This document shows, in pieces, positions 7,735 through 13,206 of a stretch of DNA of 13,206 bases. The DNA comes from an uncultured Oscillospiraceae bacterium (lineage in GTDB: Bacteria; Bacillota; Clostridia; Oscillospirales; Ruminococcaceae). Every line of letters starts with the position of its first letter. The first letter of the stretch is position 1. Below the pieces are notes generated by a model. The model saw only the letters and a program-made list of their open reading frames with translations, was not told where the DNA came from and did not search any database. Position numbers and translations under genes: made by a program. The DNA is taken from assembly GCA_958448395.1 (NCBI GenBank), contig CAUDDP010000059.1, positions 1-13,206 on the forward strand, written 5' to 3'.

Positions 7735-7887
7735 TCAAAATAAAAGGAAATGTCTCTTGCTTGCTTTACAGTTCCGCTCGTACCGGTTTATTTGCGGCAT
7801 GCGACATGCCCCGAAGCCGATGACTCGGGGAAATAATCCTATCAGCAGAAATGTAGGTTCTGCAATGAAATACAATTTTTTACACAT
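7735..7887 (-). CDS. Putative 50-codon leader peptide of the ilvB operon
   Basis: A short frame starting at the ATG 7885-7887 and stopping at TGA 7735-7737, ten bases before the terminator stem. It is preceded by GAAGGAG with good spacing (about 6-7 bases). Its product begins MCKKLYFIAEPTFLLIGLFPRVIGFG. Residues 13-25 hold Leu-Leu-Ile (14-16), Leu18 and Val-Ile (22-23), a branched-chain cluster of the kind seen in leader peptides of attenuated ilv and leu operons. It lies in the transcribed leader, about 40 bases after the inferred transcription start. The rest of the peptide is polar and unremarkable. It resembles no protein I know. That it is translated, and that it senses charged tRNA, is inference from position, ribosome binding site and codon content. 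Confidence 0.5.
   Translation of the reverse strand: MCKKLYFIAEPTFLLIGLFPRVIGFGACRMPQINRYERNCKASKRHFLLF
7783..7798 (-). promoter_or_regulatory. Candidate antiterminator strand in the ilvB leader
   Basis: On the minus strand this segment reads GCCGCAAA, three bases, then ACCGG. It is exactly complementary to TTTGCGGC (7707-7700) and CCGGT (7715-7711) in the terminator's loop and upper arm. The result is 13 base pairs with a 3x3 internal loop that competes with the top of the terminator stem. Its first bases also belong to a small hairpin (7796-7810, 6 bp, 3-base loop), giving the chain of alternative pairings typical of attenuators. The lower terminator stem is not directly blocked, so the switch is plausible but not proven. 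Confidence 0.5.
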
Positions 7888-7934
7888 GGCAAACTCCTTC
7901 GGGACACGGATACAAAAAAATATATCTGTATTTT

Positions 7935-7963
7935 AGTATAACACCTTGTTTCGATAAAATCAA
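7935..7963 (-). promoter_or_regulatory. Sigma-A promoter of the ilvB operon
   Basis: On the minus strand, -35 TTGATT (7963-7958) and -10 TATACT (7940-7935) are separated by exactly 17 bases. Transcription would begin near 7928, giving a leader of about 315 bases before ilvB. It is divergent from the leuA promoter, whose -35 lies about 110 bases away. Confidence 0.75.
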
Positions 7964-8074
7964 GCATTCTGTTCGGATTTTTACACTTTGTACAAAAAAA
8001 GTGCAAATTCCCGCCGGCTTTCCGCTGGAAATAACGCTGTGCAGTGAAAAAATAAGGAAAAATGAAAAAAACAC

Positions 8075-8103
8075 TTGACAAATCAAAAAAAATTCGATAG
8101 AAT
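8075..8103 (+). promoter_or_regulatory. Sigma-A promoter of leuA
   Basis: Consensus -35 TTGACA (8075-8080), a 17-base A-rich spacer and -10 TAGAAT (8098-8103). Transcription would begin near 8110, just before the T-box leader. Confidence 0.85.
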
Positions 8104-8111
8104 AAAGAAAA

Positions 8112-8436
8112 GATAGCAGGAATTGCTGTCAGATAGGAAAAAGGCGTTGATGGGAAAAAAGATGCTTTTCTTTCATGACAGAGAGCCGTCGGATGGTGTG
8201 AGACGGCAGGAAGCAAGCAGGATACCTCATCCCTGAGCCGCAGTGCAGAACCATTCTACTGCGATTGGTAGGATAAAGTAGGCACTGACGGGGTTCTCCC
8301 GTTACAGAGAAGCACATTATTGCAGAGATGTGACAGAGCGGGTGCAGTTCGCACCAATGAAGAGTGGTACCACGGAGAAATATACTTCTTCGTCTCTTTC
8401 TCTATGCCGGAAGTGGCAGAGGAAGGGACTTTTTTT
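8112..8436 (+). ncRNA. T-box leader riboswitch upstream of leuA, probably tRNA-Leu
   Basis: The diagnostic element is AGAGTGGTACCACGG at 8361-8375, a close match to the T-box sequence that binds the free tRNA acceptor end. It is preceded by a stem III-like hairpin (GGTGC at 8341-8345 with GCACC at 8351-8355). Stem I occupies roughly 8130-8240, with the distal GGATGGTGTGAGA element near 8194-8206 flanked by the pairing CCGTC/GACGG. The likely specifier is CTC at 8226-8228, in the context ATAC-CTC-AT, a leucine codon that agrees with the downstream gene. AAGAG at 8360-8364 can pair with CTCTT in the terminator's 5' arm to make the antiterminator. Uncharged tRNA-Leu would thus permit read-through into leuA. 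The specifier was assigned by eye; the T-box itself is clear. Confidence 0.9.
8392..8436 (+). terminator. T-box regulated terminator before leuA
   Basis: Long stem with arms 8392-8408 and 8415-8429 (15 pairs including two G-U pairs, and a two-base bulge), a six-base loop, and seven T residues at 8430-8436. It lies directly downstream of the T-box sequence and about 75 bases before the leuA start, the standard arrangement for T-box termination control. Confidence 0.9.
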
Positions 8437-8510
8437 GTACACAAAACACGCTATCACATTCTGAGCAGGCCACAACAGATCTTTTTTTGATTGGAAAGGA
8501 ACGAAGTACT

Positions 8511-10178
8511 ATGATGAAACAGGCTGATAAATATACCAGACAATTTTTCCCAGTGAAGGATGCACCGATGCGGTGGGCAACAAAAACCTATATTGAAAAG
8601 CCGCCGATTTGGTGCAGCGTAGATTTGCGGGACGGCAATCAGGCATTGATTACCCCGATGAGTCTGGAAGAAAAATTGGAGTTTTTCAAGGTATTGGTGG
8701 ACATTGGATTTAAGGAAATCGAGGTGGGATTTCCGGCTGCATCAGAAACGGAATATGAATTTTGCCGGACGCTGATTGAGCAGCATCTGATTCCGGATGA
8801 TGTAACCATTCAGGTACTGACGCAGGCAAGAGAGCATATCATTGCCAAAACCTTTGAGGCGTTGAAAGGCGTCAAACATGCTGTTGTGCATCTGTACAAT
8901 TCCACCTCTGTATCACAGCGGGAGCAGGTCTTTAAGAAGAGTAAGGAAGAGATTTTACAGATTGCTGTAACAGGGGCAGAATTGTGCAAAAAATACCGTG
9001 CAATGACACCGGGACATTTTGTGTTTGAATATTCACCAGAGAGCTTTACTGGAACAGAGCCGGAATATGCACTGCAAGTCTGCAATGCGGTTCTGGATGT
9101 TTGGCAGCCGACGCCAGAGGATAAAGTGATCATCAATCTGCCAGTTACGGTTTCACATTCTATGCCGCATGTATACGCCAATCAGGTAGAATATATGAAC
9201 GATCATCTGAAATATCGGGAAAATGTCATTGTTTCTTTGCATCCGCACAATGACCGTGGATGTGCTGTTGCAGATACGGAAATGGGCTTGCTGGCAGGTG
9301 GTGATCGGGTAGAAGGTACCCTGTTTGGAAACGGGGAACGAACCGGTAATGTGGATATTATCACATTGGCTTTGAATATGTATTCACAGGGAATTGATCC
9401 ACAGTTGGATTTCAGCAATCTGCCAGCGATTACAGAGGTATATGAACGGGTTACCAGAATGCATGTTTACGAGCGTTCTCCGTATAGTGGACAGCTGGTG
9501 TTCGCTGCATTCAGCGGCTCGCATCAGGATGCCATTGCAAAGGGTATGAAATGGAGAGAGCAGCAGAACTGTGCACACTGGACGGTACCATATCTGCCGT
9601 TGGATCCGCAGGATGTCGGCAGAGAATATGAAGCGGATGTAATCCGCATTAACAGCCAGTCTGGCAAGGGCGGCATTGGATACTTGATGGAAACCCGTTA
9701 TGGTTTTAACATTCCAGCAGCCATGAGAGAATCCTTTGGCTATCTGGTAAAGGGCGTTTCCGACCACGCACATAAGGAATTGCAGCCAGAAGAAGTATTG
9801 AAAATCTTTAAAGACACTTATGTCAATATTGAAACACCAGTTGTACTGCCGGAGGTACACTATGTACAGAAGGCAGACGGCAATATTACCGCTTCAGTGA
9901 CCATTGCCTACGATGGCAGAAAAGAAGTGGTGACAGCAGATGGCAACGGTCGTCTGGATGCAGTCAGCAATGCATTGAAGGCATATTTGGGTCTGGATTA
10001 TGCACTGATCACCTATACAGAACATGCATTGGAAGTACGCTCCAACGCAAAGGCAGTTTCCTATGTGGCATTGCAGAAGGGTGAAAATTTATACTGGGGT
10101 GTTGGGATTCATTCGGATATTATTCAGTCTTCGATTGGGGCATTGCTCAGTGCTTTGAATCGGATGCTGACAGAGTAA
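8511..10178 (+). CDS. leuA: 2-isopropylmalate synthase, LeuA type 2
   Basis: A 555-residue enzyme that condenses acetyl-CoA with 2-ketoisovalerate, the committed step of leucine synthesis. The catalytic TIM barrel has the signature VDLRDGNQAL at residues 37-46, the metal-binding HPHNDRG at 244-250 and GNGERTGNVD at 273-282. The C-terminal ~125 residues, from about 430 to the end, form the LeuA regulatory domain (leucine feedback) and contain DGNGRLDAVSNALKAYLGL. Length and the N-terminal KYTRQFFPVKDAPMRWATKTYIEKPPIW block fit the ~550-residue LeuA2 group rather than the ~510-residue LeuA1 group. I start at the first of two adjacent ATGs, with AAAGGA ten bases upstream. An upstream open extension of 49 codons runs back through the T-box terminator and is not coding. 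Confidence 0.96.
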   Translation: MMKQADKYTRQFFPVKDAPMRWATKTYIEKPPIWCSVDLRDGNQALITPMSLEEKLEFFKVLVDIGFKEIEVGFPAASETEYEFCRTLIEQHLIPDDVTIQVLTQAREHIIAKTFEALKGVKHAVVHLYNSTSVSQREQVFKKSKEEILQIAVTGAELCKKYRAMTPGHFVFEYSPESFTGTEPEYALQVCNAVLDVWQPTPEDKVIINLPVTVSHSMPHVYANQVEYMNDHLKYRENVIVSLHPHNDRGCAVADTEMGLLAGGDRVEGTLFGNGERTGNVDIITLALNMYSQGIDPQLDFSNLPAITEVYERVTRMHVYERSPYSGQLVFAAFSGSHQDAIAKGMKWREQQNCAHWTVPYLPLDPQDVGREYEADVIRINSQSGKGGIGYLMETRYGFNIPAAMRESFGYLVKGVSDHAHKELQPEEVLKIFKDTYVNIETPVVLPEVHYVQKADGNITASVTIAYDGRKEVVTADGNGRLDAVSNALKAYLGLDYALITYTEHALEVRSNAKAVSYVALQKGENLYWGVGIHSDIIQSSIGALLSALNRMLTE

Positions 10179-10224
10179 AAATAAATTTTTTAGTTGTGTA
10201 TCGAATTGAGAGGAAGAAGTTTTC

Positions 10225-10944
10225 ATGATCATTCGCAGCAGTGATGCTTATAAAGAGTTTTTTAACGCTGCTTATATGATGGGACCAAATAGTATTCGAC
10301 TTTTGGATGAGCTGCTGTGTAAAGTGACGATCTCACCAAATGCAAGGGTACTGGATTTGGGCTGTGGAACAGGTTTGACCAGTTTGTTTTTAGCAAAGGA
10401 AACGAGTGCACAGATATTTGCGACGGATTTATGGATACCTGCAACAGAAAACTATCATCGTTTTTTGCAGTGGGGAATTGCGGAAACGGTGATTCCCGTA
10501 CATGCCGATGCAAATGATCTGCCATTTTCAGAAGAATACTTTGATGAGATTGTCAGTGTAGATGCGTTTCATTACTTCTCCAATCAACCTGGATTTTTTC
10601 AGCAGAAAATTCTGCCGTTGCTCAAGTCTGGTGGTACGGCACTGATTGCCATGCCGGGTTTAAAGGTGGATTTTGATGGGAAGGAACCGCCGGATGTGAA
10701 GGAATGGGCAAGCGGCGAGAACAATGAATATCCGTATTATCATAGCTGTCAATGGTGGCGGCGTAATCTAGGGGAAGATGCGGATATGGCATCTATAGAA
10801 ATCTGGGAAATGGAGAATTTTGATATTGCATGGCAGGAATGGCTGCAATCTGGGCATCCATATTCTGTTCGGGATCGAGCATTTTTTCAAACTGGCATTG
10901 ACCGACATTTAAATTTTGTTGGTGCAATCATAAAAAAGAAGTAA
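10225..10944 (+). CDS. Class I SAM-dependent methyltransferase
   Basis: A 239-residue protein with a Rossmann-like methyltransferase domain over about residues 20-160. Motif I is VLDLGCGTG (42-50), the acidic residue at the end of strand 2 is D68 in FATDLW, motif II is HADANDLPF (93-101), followed by FDEIVSVDAFHYF (106-118) and a motif III-like LKSGGTALIAMPG. The C-terminal part carries several Trp residues (QWWRRNLG, IEIWEMENFDIAWQEWLQSG), perhaps for substrate binding. No signal peptide or membrane segment is visible. The start has GAGAGGAAG about ten bases upstream. It begins 46 bases after leuA with no terminator between and a strong one after it, so it probably shares the leuA transcript and T-box control. 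The substrate cannot be told from sequence; I recall similar clostridial proteins annotated only as methyltransferases. Confidence 0.85.
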   Translation: MIIRSSDAYKEFFNAAYMMGPNSIRLLDELLCKVTISPNARVLDLGCGTGLTSLFLAKETSAQIFATDLWIPATENYHRFLQWGIAETVIPVHADANDLPFSEEYFDEIVSVDAFHYFSNQPGFFQQKILPLLKSGGTALIAMPGLKVDFDGKEPPDVKEWASGENNEYPYYHSCQWWRRNLGEDADMASIEIWEMENFDIAWQEWLQSGHPYSVRDRAFFQTGIDRHLNFVGAIIKKK

Positions 10945-10951
10945 AAGCAGG

Positions 10952-10993
10952 AAGACCGTTGCAGCATCGTGTATGCCACAGCGGTCTTTTTTT
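10952..10993 (+). terminator. Intrinsic terminator after the methyltransferase gene
   Basis: Ten-pair stem AAGACCGTTG (10952-10961) with CAGCGGTCTT (10979-10988), one G-U pair, and an inner GCAT/ATGC stem (10964-10967, 10973-10976). The stem end and following bases form a T run to 10993. It ends the leuA transcription unit. On the other strand it lies just beyond the end of the convergent 110-residue gene but lacks a comparable T-tract there. Confidence 0.9.
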
Positions 10994-10997
10994 GTTG

Positions 10998-11330
10998 TTA
11001 TGAACCCAATACCGTACCGCCTTTTAAAAATGGCACTTCCAAGCTTAGCTGTCGGAAAGCGGCATTGTATACCTGATATGGCTGGATTTCCTGTTGAATG
11101 AGGTCATTGACAAAGCAGACGGTTTTTTCCAAGTTATTGGAAAACGAGTCAATTTCGGCAGTTTCTCCGGTACGGAGATCCTGTAGGGAAACACCGTAAA
11201 TGACATGAATGGCTTTGTTGCGGTAGGTATTGCAGGCGGTGACACGGTAGACGACACGGTTCACGCCGTAAACCTCCATGTAGATGATGGTTTGTTCCGA
11301 GCGGTTGCGGCTGGAAACTTTCGATTTCAT
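10998..11330 (-). CDS. Small protein of unknown function (110 aa)
   Basis: I do not recognise this protein with confidence. The layout is: a basic N-terminus (MKSKVSSRNRSEQ), a predicted beta-rich block (TIIYMEVYGVNRVVYRVTACNTYRNKAIHVIYGVSLQDL, residues 14-52), an acidic turn TGETAEIDSFS (54-64), then an alpha-helical segment with LEKTVCFVNDLIQQEIQPYQVYNAAFRQLSLE (67-98). The order YGV-strand, acidic loop, helix resembles the small clostridial DUF6514-type proteins as I remember them, a weak resemblance only. The ATG at 11328-11330 has a strong AGGAGG seven bases upstream; an in-frame extension upstream runs through AT-rich non-coding DNA. It is convergent with the methyltransferase gene and divergent from the MATE gene, so it forms a single-gene unit. 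No signal peptide or membrane helix is seen. Confidence 0.75.
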   Translation of the reverse strand: MKSKVSSRNRSEQTIIYMEVYGVNRVVYRVTACNTYRNKAIHVIYGVSLQDLRTGETAEIDSFSNNLEKTVCFVNDLIQQEIQPYQVYNAAFRQLSLEVPFLKGGTVLGS

Positions 11331-11680
11331 AGGCGATCCTCCTTGAATGAAAATAGCAGGCAGATGGAAAACGAACACTTCTACAACCATACCATATTTT
11401 TTTGCAAAAGAAAAGAGAGAAAAAATAGAAAAATGTCGGCTTTTTTGCATGCTTTTTGAAAGCGGCATGATTTTCCATATTGAAAAGCGATTTCACAAAA
11501 TTCGACATGCTATACAATTTGTAAAAAAACTGTGCTGTAAGTTCGTGAAAAAAAGCAATGGAAAATCATGAAACATACTGCTATAATAGATTGAGTCGTT
11601 TGAAGGCAGGTGACTGCTGAAAAATGACAAAAAAAGAAAATTAGAAAATAAGAAAAAAGACAAAGAAAGGATGTTTGCTT
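11331..11680. promoter_or_regulatory. AT-rich divergent control region between the 110-aa gene and the MATE gene
   Basis: No gene is seen in these ~350 bases. The likely MATE promoter is an extended -10 element, TG-C-TATAAT, with TATAAT at 11582-11587; its -35 is weak. A second extended -10-like TG-C-TATACA lies at 11508-11516. A 13-bp exact inverted repeat brackets this area (11466-11478 and 11558-11570), and a near-perfect palindrome TACAATTTGTA covers 11513-11523. For the minus-strand gene, TATGGTATGGTT near 11386-11397 could be a -10 element, but I see no convincing -35. Confidence 0.5.
11466..11570. repeat. 13-bp inverted repeat upstream of the MATE gene
   Basis: CATGATTTTCCAT at 11466-11478 is exactly repeated in reverse complement at 11558-11570, with 79 bases between. 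Further inside, TTTCAC (11491-11496) and GTGAAA (11545-11550) extend the symmetry imperfectly. The right half sits just upstream of the TATAAT box at 11582-11587. It could be a pair of regulator sites. Confidence 0.55.
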
Positions 11681-13039
11681 ATGACAAAAGAACTTACACA
11701 TGGAAAACCATTACCGCTGATTTTGCAGTTTGCCATGCCGCTGATTTTTGGCTATATGTTACAGCAGCTCTATAGCCTCTGTGATACCGTTATTGTTGGT
11801 CGTTGTCTCGGCGTGAATGAACTGGCTGCTGTCGGCTCGACCGGTGCGGTCAGCTTTTTAGTGATTGGATTTGCAACTGGAATCTGTACAGGGATGTCCA
11901 TTCCAGTTGCACAGGCATTCGGGGCAGGGGACTATAAAGCACTGCGAAAGTATCTTGTAAATGCATTTTATCTATCGGCATTGATTTCCATTATCATGAC
12001 GATTGGGACAATTTTGTTCACTGGTGATTTGCTGCGGCTGATGAAGACACCGGAGGAACTGTATGATTATGCATATGACTATATTTTCACCGTGTTTGCA
12101 GGGATTAGTGCTACAATTTTATACAACCTGCTTTCTTCTATGCTGCGTTCGATTGGTGACAGCCGAACACCATTGATTTTTCTTGCGATTGCAGCAGCTT
12201 TGAATATTGGATTGGATTTTTTGTTTATTCTGGTGCTGCACACAGGGGTTGCTGGTGCAGGATATGCAAGTGTCATTTCGCAGGGCGTTTCCGGTATGTT
12301 CTGTTTGATCTATATGTTCCGAAAGTATGAGATTTTCCGCATTCAAAAAGATGAGCGGCAGGTTTCCTTGCCACACTGCGGTCGGCTGCTCTCGATTGGA
12401 CTGCCGATGGCATTGCAGTTTTCCATTACGGCAGTGGGGTCGATTATTTTGCAAACAGCGGTGAATACATTAGGTACGGTTTCCGTTACAGCAGTAACTG
12501 CTGCTTCCAAATTACAGTTGGTATTGACTGGACCAATGGAATGCCTTGGGATTACCATGGCAACTTATTGTGGTCAGAATCGTGGTGCAAGAGAGTTTGA
12601 ACGAATTCGGAGCGGAATTCGCACCAGTATCATGGTTTCTATGATTTATTGTGTGATTTCAGCGATTGTGATTATTGTACTGGGTGGATGGATGGCATTG
12701 CTGTTTTTAGACGCTTCAGAAACAGCTGTAATGGAACAGGTAAAGGAATATCTTCGCCTGAATGCGTATTTTTATCCAACGCTTGGCTTGTTGTTTATTT
12801 TACGGAACAGCTTGCAGGGTATGAGTTACAGCTTTCTGCCGATGATGGCAGGTGTCACAGAACTGTTTGCCCGTGTATTAGTTTGTGTGGCATTTGTTCC
12901 AACCTTTGGCTACTCGGCAGCCTGTCTGGCAAGTCCGGTTGCTTGGATTTTCGCAGATATCCTGTTGGTAACTGTTTATTTTGTAAAGATGAAAAGCCTG
13001 AAGGTGCAGCTTGCAAAACCAGCAACAGCCGCTTGTTAA
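11681..13039 (+). CDS. MATE-family multidrug/sodium antiporter
   Basis: A 452-residue membrane protein of the MATE (NorM/DinF/MepA-like) efflux family, which exports drugs or metabolites in exchange for Na+ or H+. The N-terminus shows the family pattern: a short cytosolic GKPLPLILQFAMPLIFGYMLQQLYSLCDTVIVGRCLGVNELAAVG (8-52), then alternating hydrophobic segments. By eye about twelve membrane helices are present, arranged as two six-helix halves: the second half starts near LLSIGLPMALQFSITAVGSIILQ. A conserved RSIGDSRTPL follows helix 4, and ALNIGLDFLFIL lies in helix 5. The chosen ATG has AAAGGA nine bases upstream; a TTG two codons earlier is less likely. It is probably monocistronic in this window. 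Substrate is unknown. Confidence 0.92.
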   Translation: MTKELTHGKPLPLILQFAMPLIFGYMLQQLYSLCDTVIVGRCLGVNELAAVGSTGAVSFLVIGFATGICTGMSIPVAQAFGAGDYKALRKYLVNAFYLSALISIIMTIGTILFTGDLLRLMKTPEELYDYAYDYIFTVFAGISATILYNLLSSMLRSIGDSRTPLIFLAIAAALNIGLDFLFILVLHTGVAGAGYASVISQGVSGMFCLIYMFRKYEIFRIQKDERQVSLPHCGRLLSIGLPMALQFSITAVGSIILQTAVNTLGTVSVTAVTAASKLQLVLTGPMECLGITMATYCGQNRGAREFERIRSGIRTSIMVSMIYCVISAIVIIVLGGWMALLFLDASETAVMEQVKEYLRLNAYFYPTLGLLFILRNSLQGMSYSFLPMMAGVTELFARVLVCVAFVPTFGYSAACLASPVAWIFADILLVTVYFVKMKSLKVQLAKPATAAC

Positions 13040-13084
13040 AAGGGCACGGAAATCCCATTTTCAAATGATGGAGTGGATTGCTCC

Positions 13085-13206
13085 GCCGAACGGCGATTGC
13101 GGTCAAGCTGGCTCAGGCGGCGAGTCGCCGCAGACAGTCCACCCACCGTTATGGAACGTGAGTTCGATGAGAGCGTTTTATCTGCCGAATGGCAACTGCG
13201 GTCAAG
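13085..13206 (+). repeat. Two copies of a short structured repeat
   Basis: A 23-base unit at 13085-13107 recurs at 13184-13206 with 20 of 23 identities, all three differences being transitions. Both contain a small hairpin: CGCCG-AA-CGGCG in the first and TGCC-GAAT-GGCA in the second. The outer C-G pair of the first is replaced by T-A in the second, a compensatory change. The unit ends in TGCGGTCAAG. Between the copies is a perfect GCGGCGA-G-TCGCCGC palindrome (13117-13131). No coding frame is evident. The second copy runs to the window edge, so the array may continue. Confidence 0.6.

Noticed and set aside
7987..7996. Palindrome TTTGTACAAA between the divergent ilvB and leuA promoters
   Set aside because: A perfect 10-base palindrome, but such short AT-rich palindromes are common by chance and I could not match it to a known operator; it is not a CodY-type box.
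7842..8216. Minus-strand open frame of 124 codons across the divergent promoter region
   Set aside because: It covers both promoters and the T-box 5' part, has low-complexity Phe-rich translation and no ribosome binding site.
8364..8510. In-frame N-terminal extension of leuA
   Set aside because: It runs through the T-box sequence and terminator and does not resemble LeuA; the ATG at 8511 has a ribosome binding site and gives the usual N-terminus.
11331..11468. Longer version of the 110-residue gene starting at 11468
   Set aside because: The extra codons lie in AT-rich promoter-like DNA, and the internal ATG at 11330 has a strong AGGAGG site.
13085..13206. CRISPR-like array
   Set aside because: Only two imperfect units, with a 76-base interval that itself contains a palindrome, and no cas genes nearby.

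Overview
The window looks like chromosomal DNA of a low-to-mid GC Gram-positive anaerobe of the class Clostridia, most likely a Ruminococcus-like gut Oscillospiraceae. The reasons are near-consensus AGGAGG-type ribosome binding sites before almost every gene, textbook sigma-A promoters, a T-box leader, T-rich intrinsic terminators and the character of the KARI, LeuC and MATE proteins. The genus is inference; no rRNA marker is present.

Layout. The core is a divergent branched-chain amino acid locus. On the minus strand, from a promoter near 7935-7963, run ilvB, ilvN, ilvC, then a terminator-like hairpin, then ilvD, leuC, leuD and finally an ADP-ribosylglycohydrolase gene with a shortened C-terminus. 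On the plus strand, from a promoter at 8075-8103, a T-box leader precedes leuA, which is followed without a visible terminator by a SAM-dependent methyltransferase and then a strong terminator at 10952-10993. Beyond it lie a small unknown minus-strand gene (110 aa), an AT-rich control region with inverted repeats, and a MATE-family efflux pump. The last ~130 bases hold two copies of a short structured repeat, and the first ~40 bases hold a possible diverged relative of it next to the broken end of the ADP-ribosylglycohydrolase gene.

How the genes work together. IlvBN, IlvC and IlvD make the 2-keto acid precursors of valine and isoleucine. LeuA takes 2-ketoisovalerate into the leucine branch and LeuCD isomerises the product. 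leuB, ilvE and ilvA are not in the window. The two sides of the locus appear to sense supply in different ways: leuA through a tRNA-sensing T-box with a probable CTC (Leu) specifier, and ilvB through what looks like a translated 50-codon leader peptide with alternative RNA pairings before a terminator. That second leader, which I worked out by eye, is the most interesting signal in the window.
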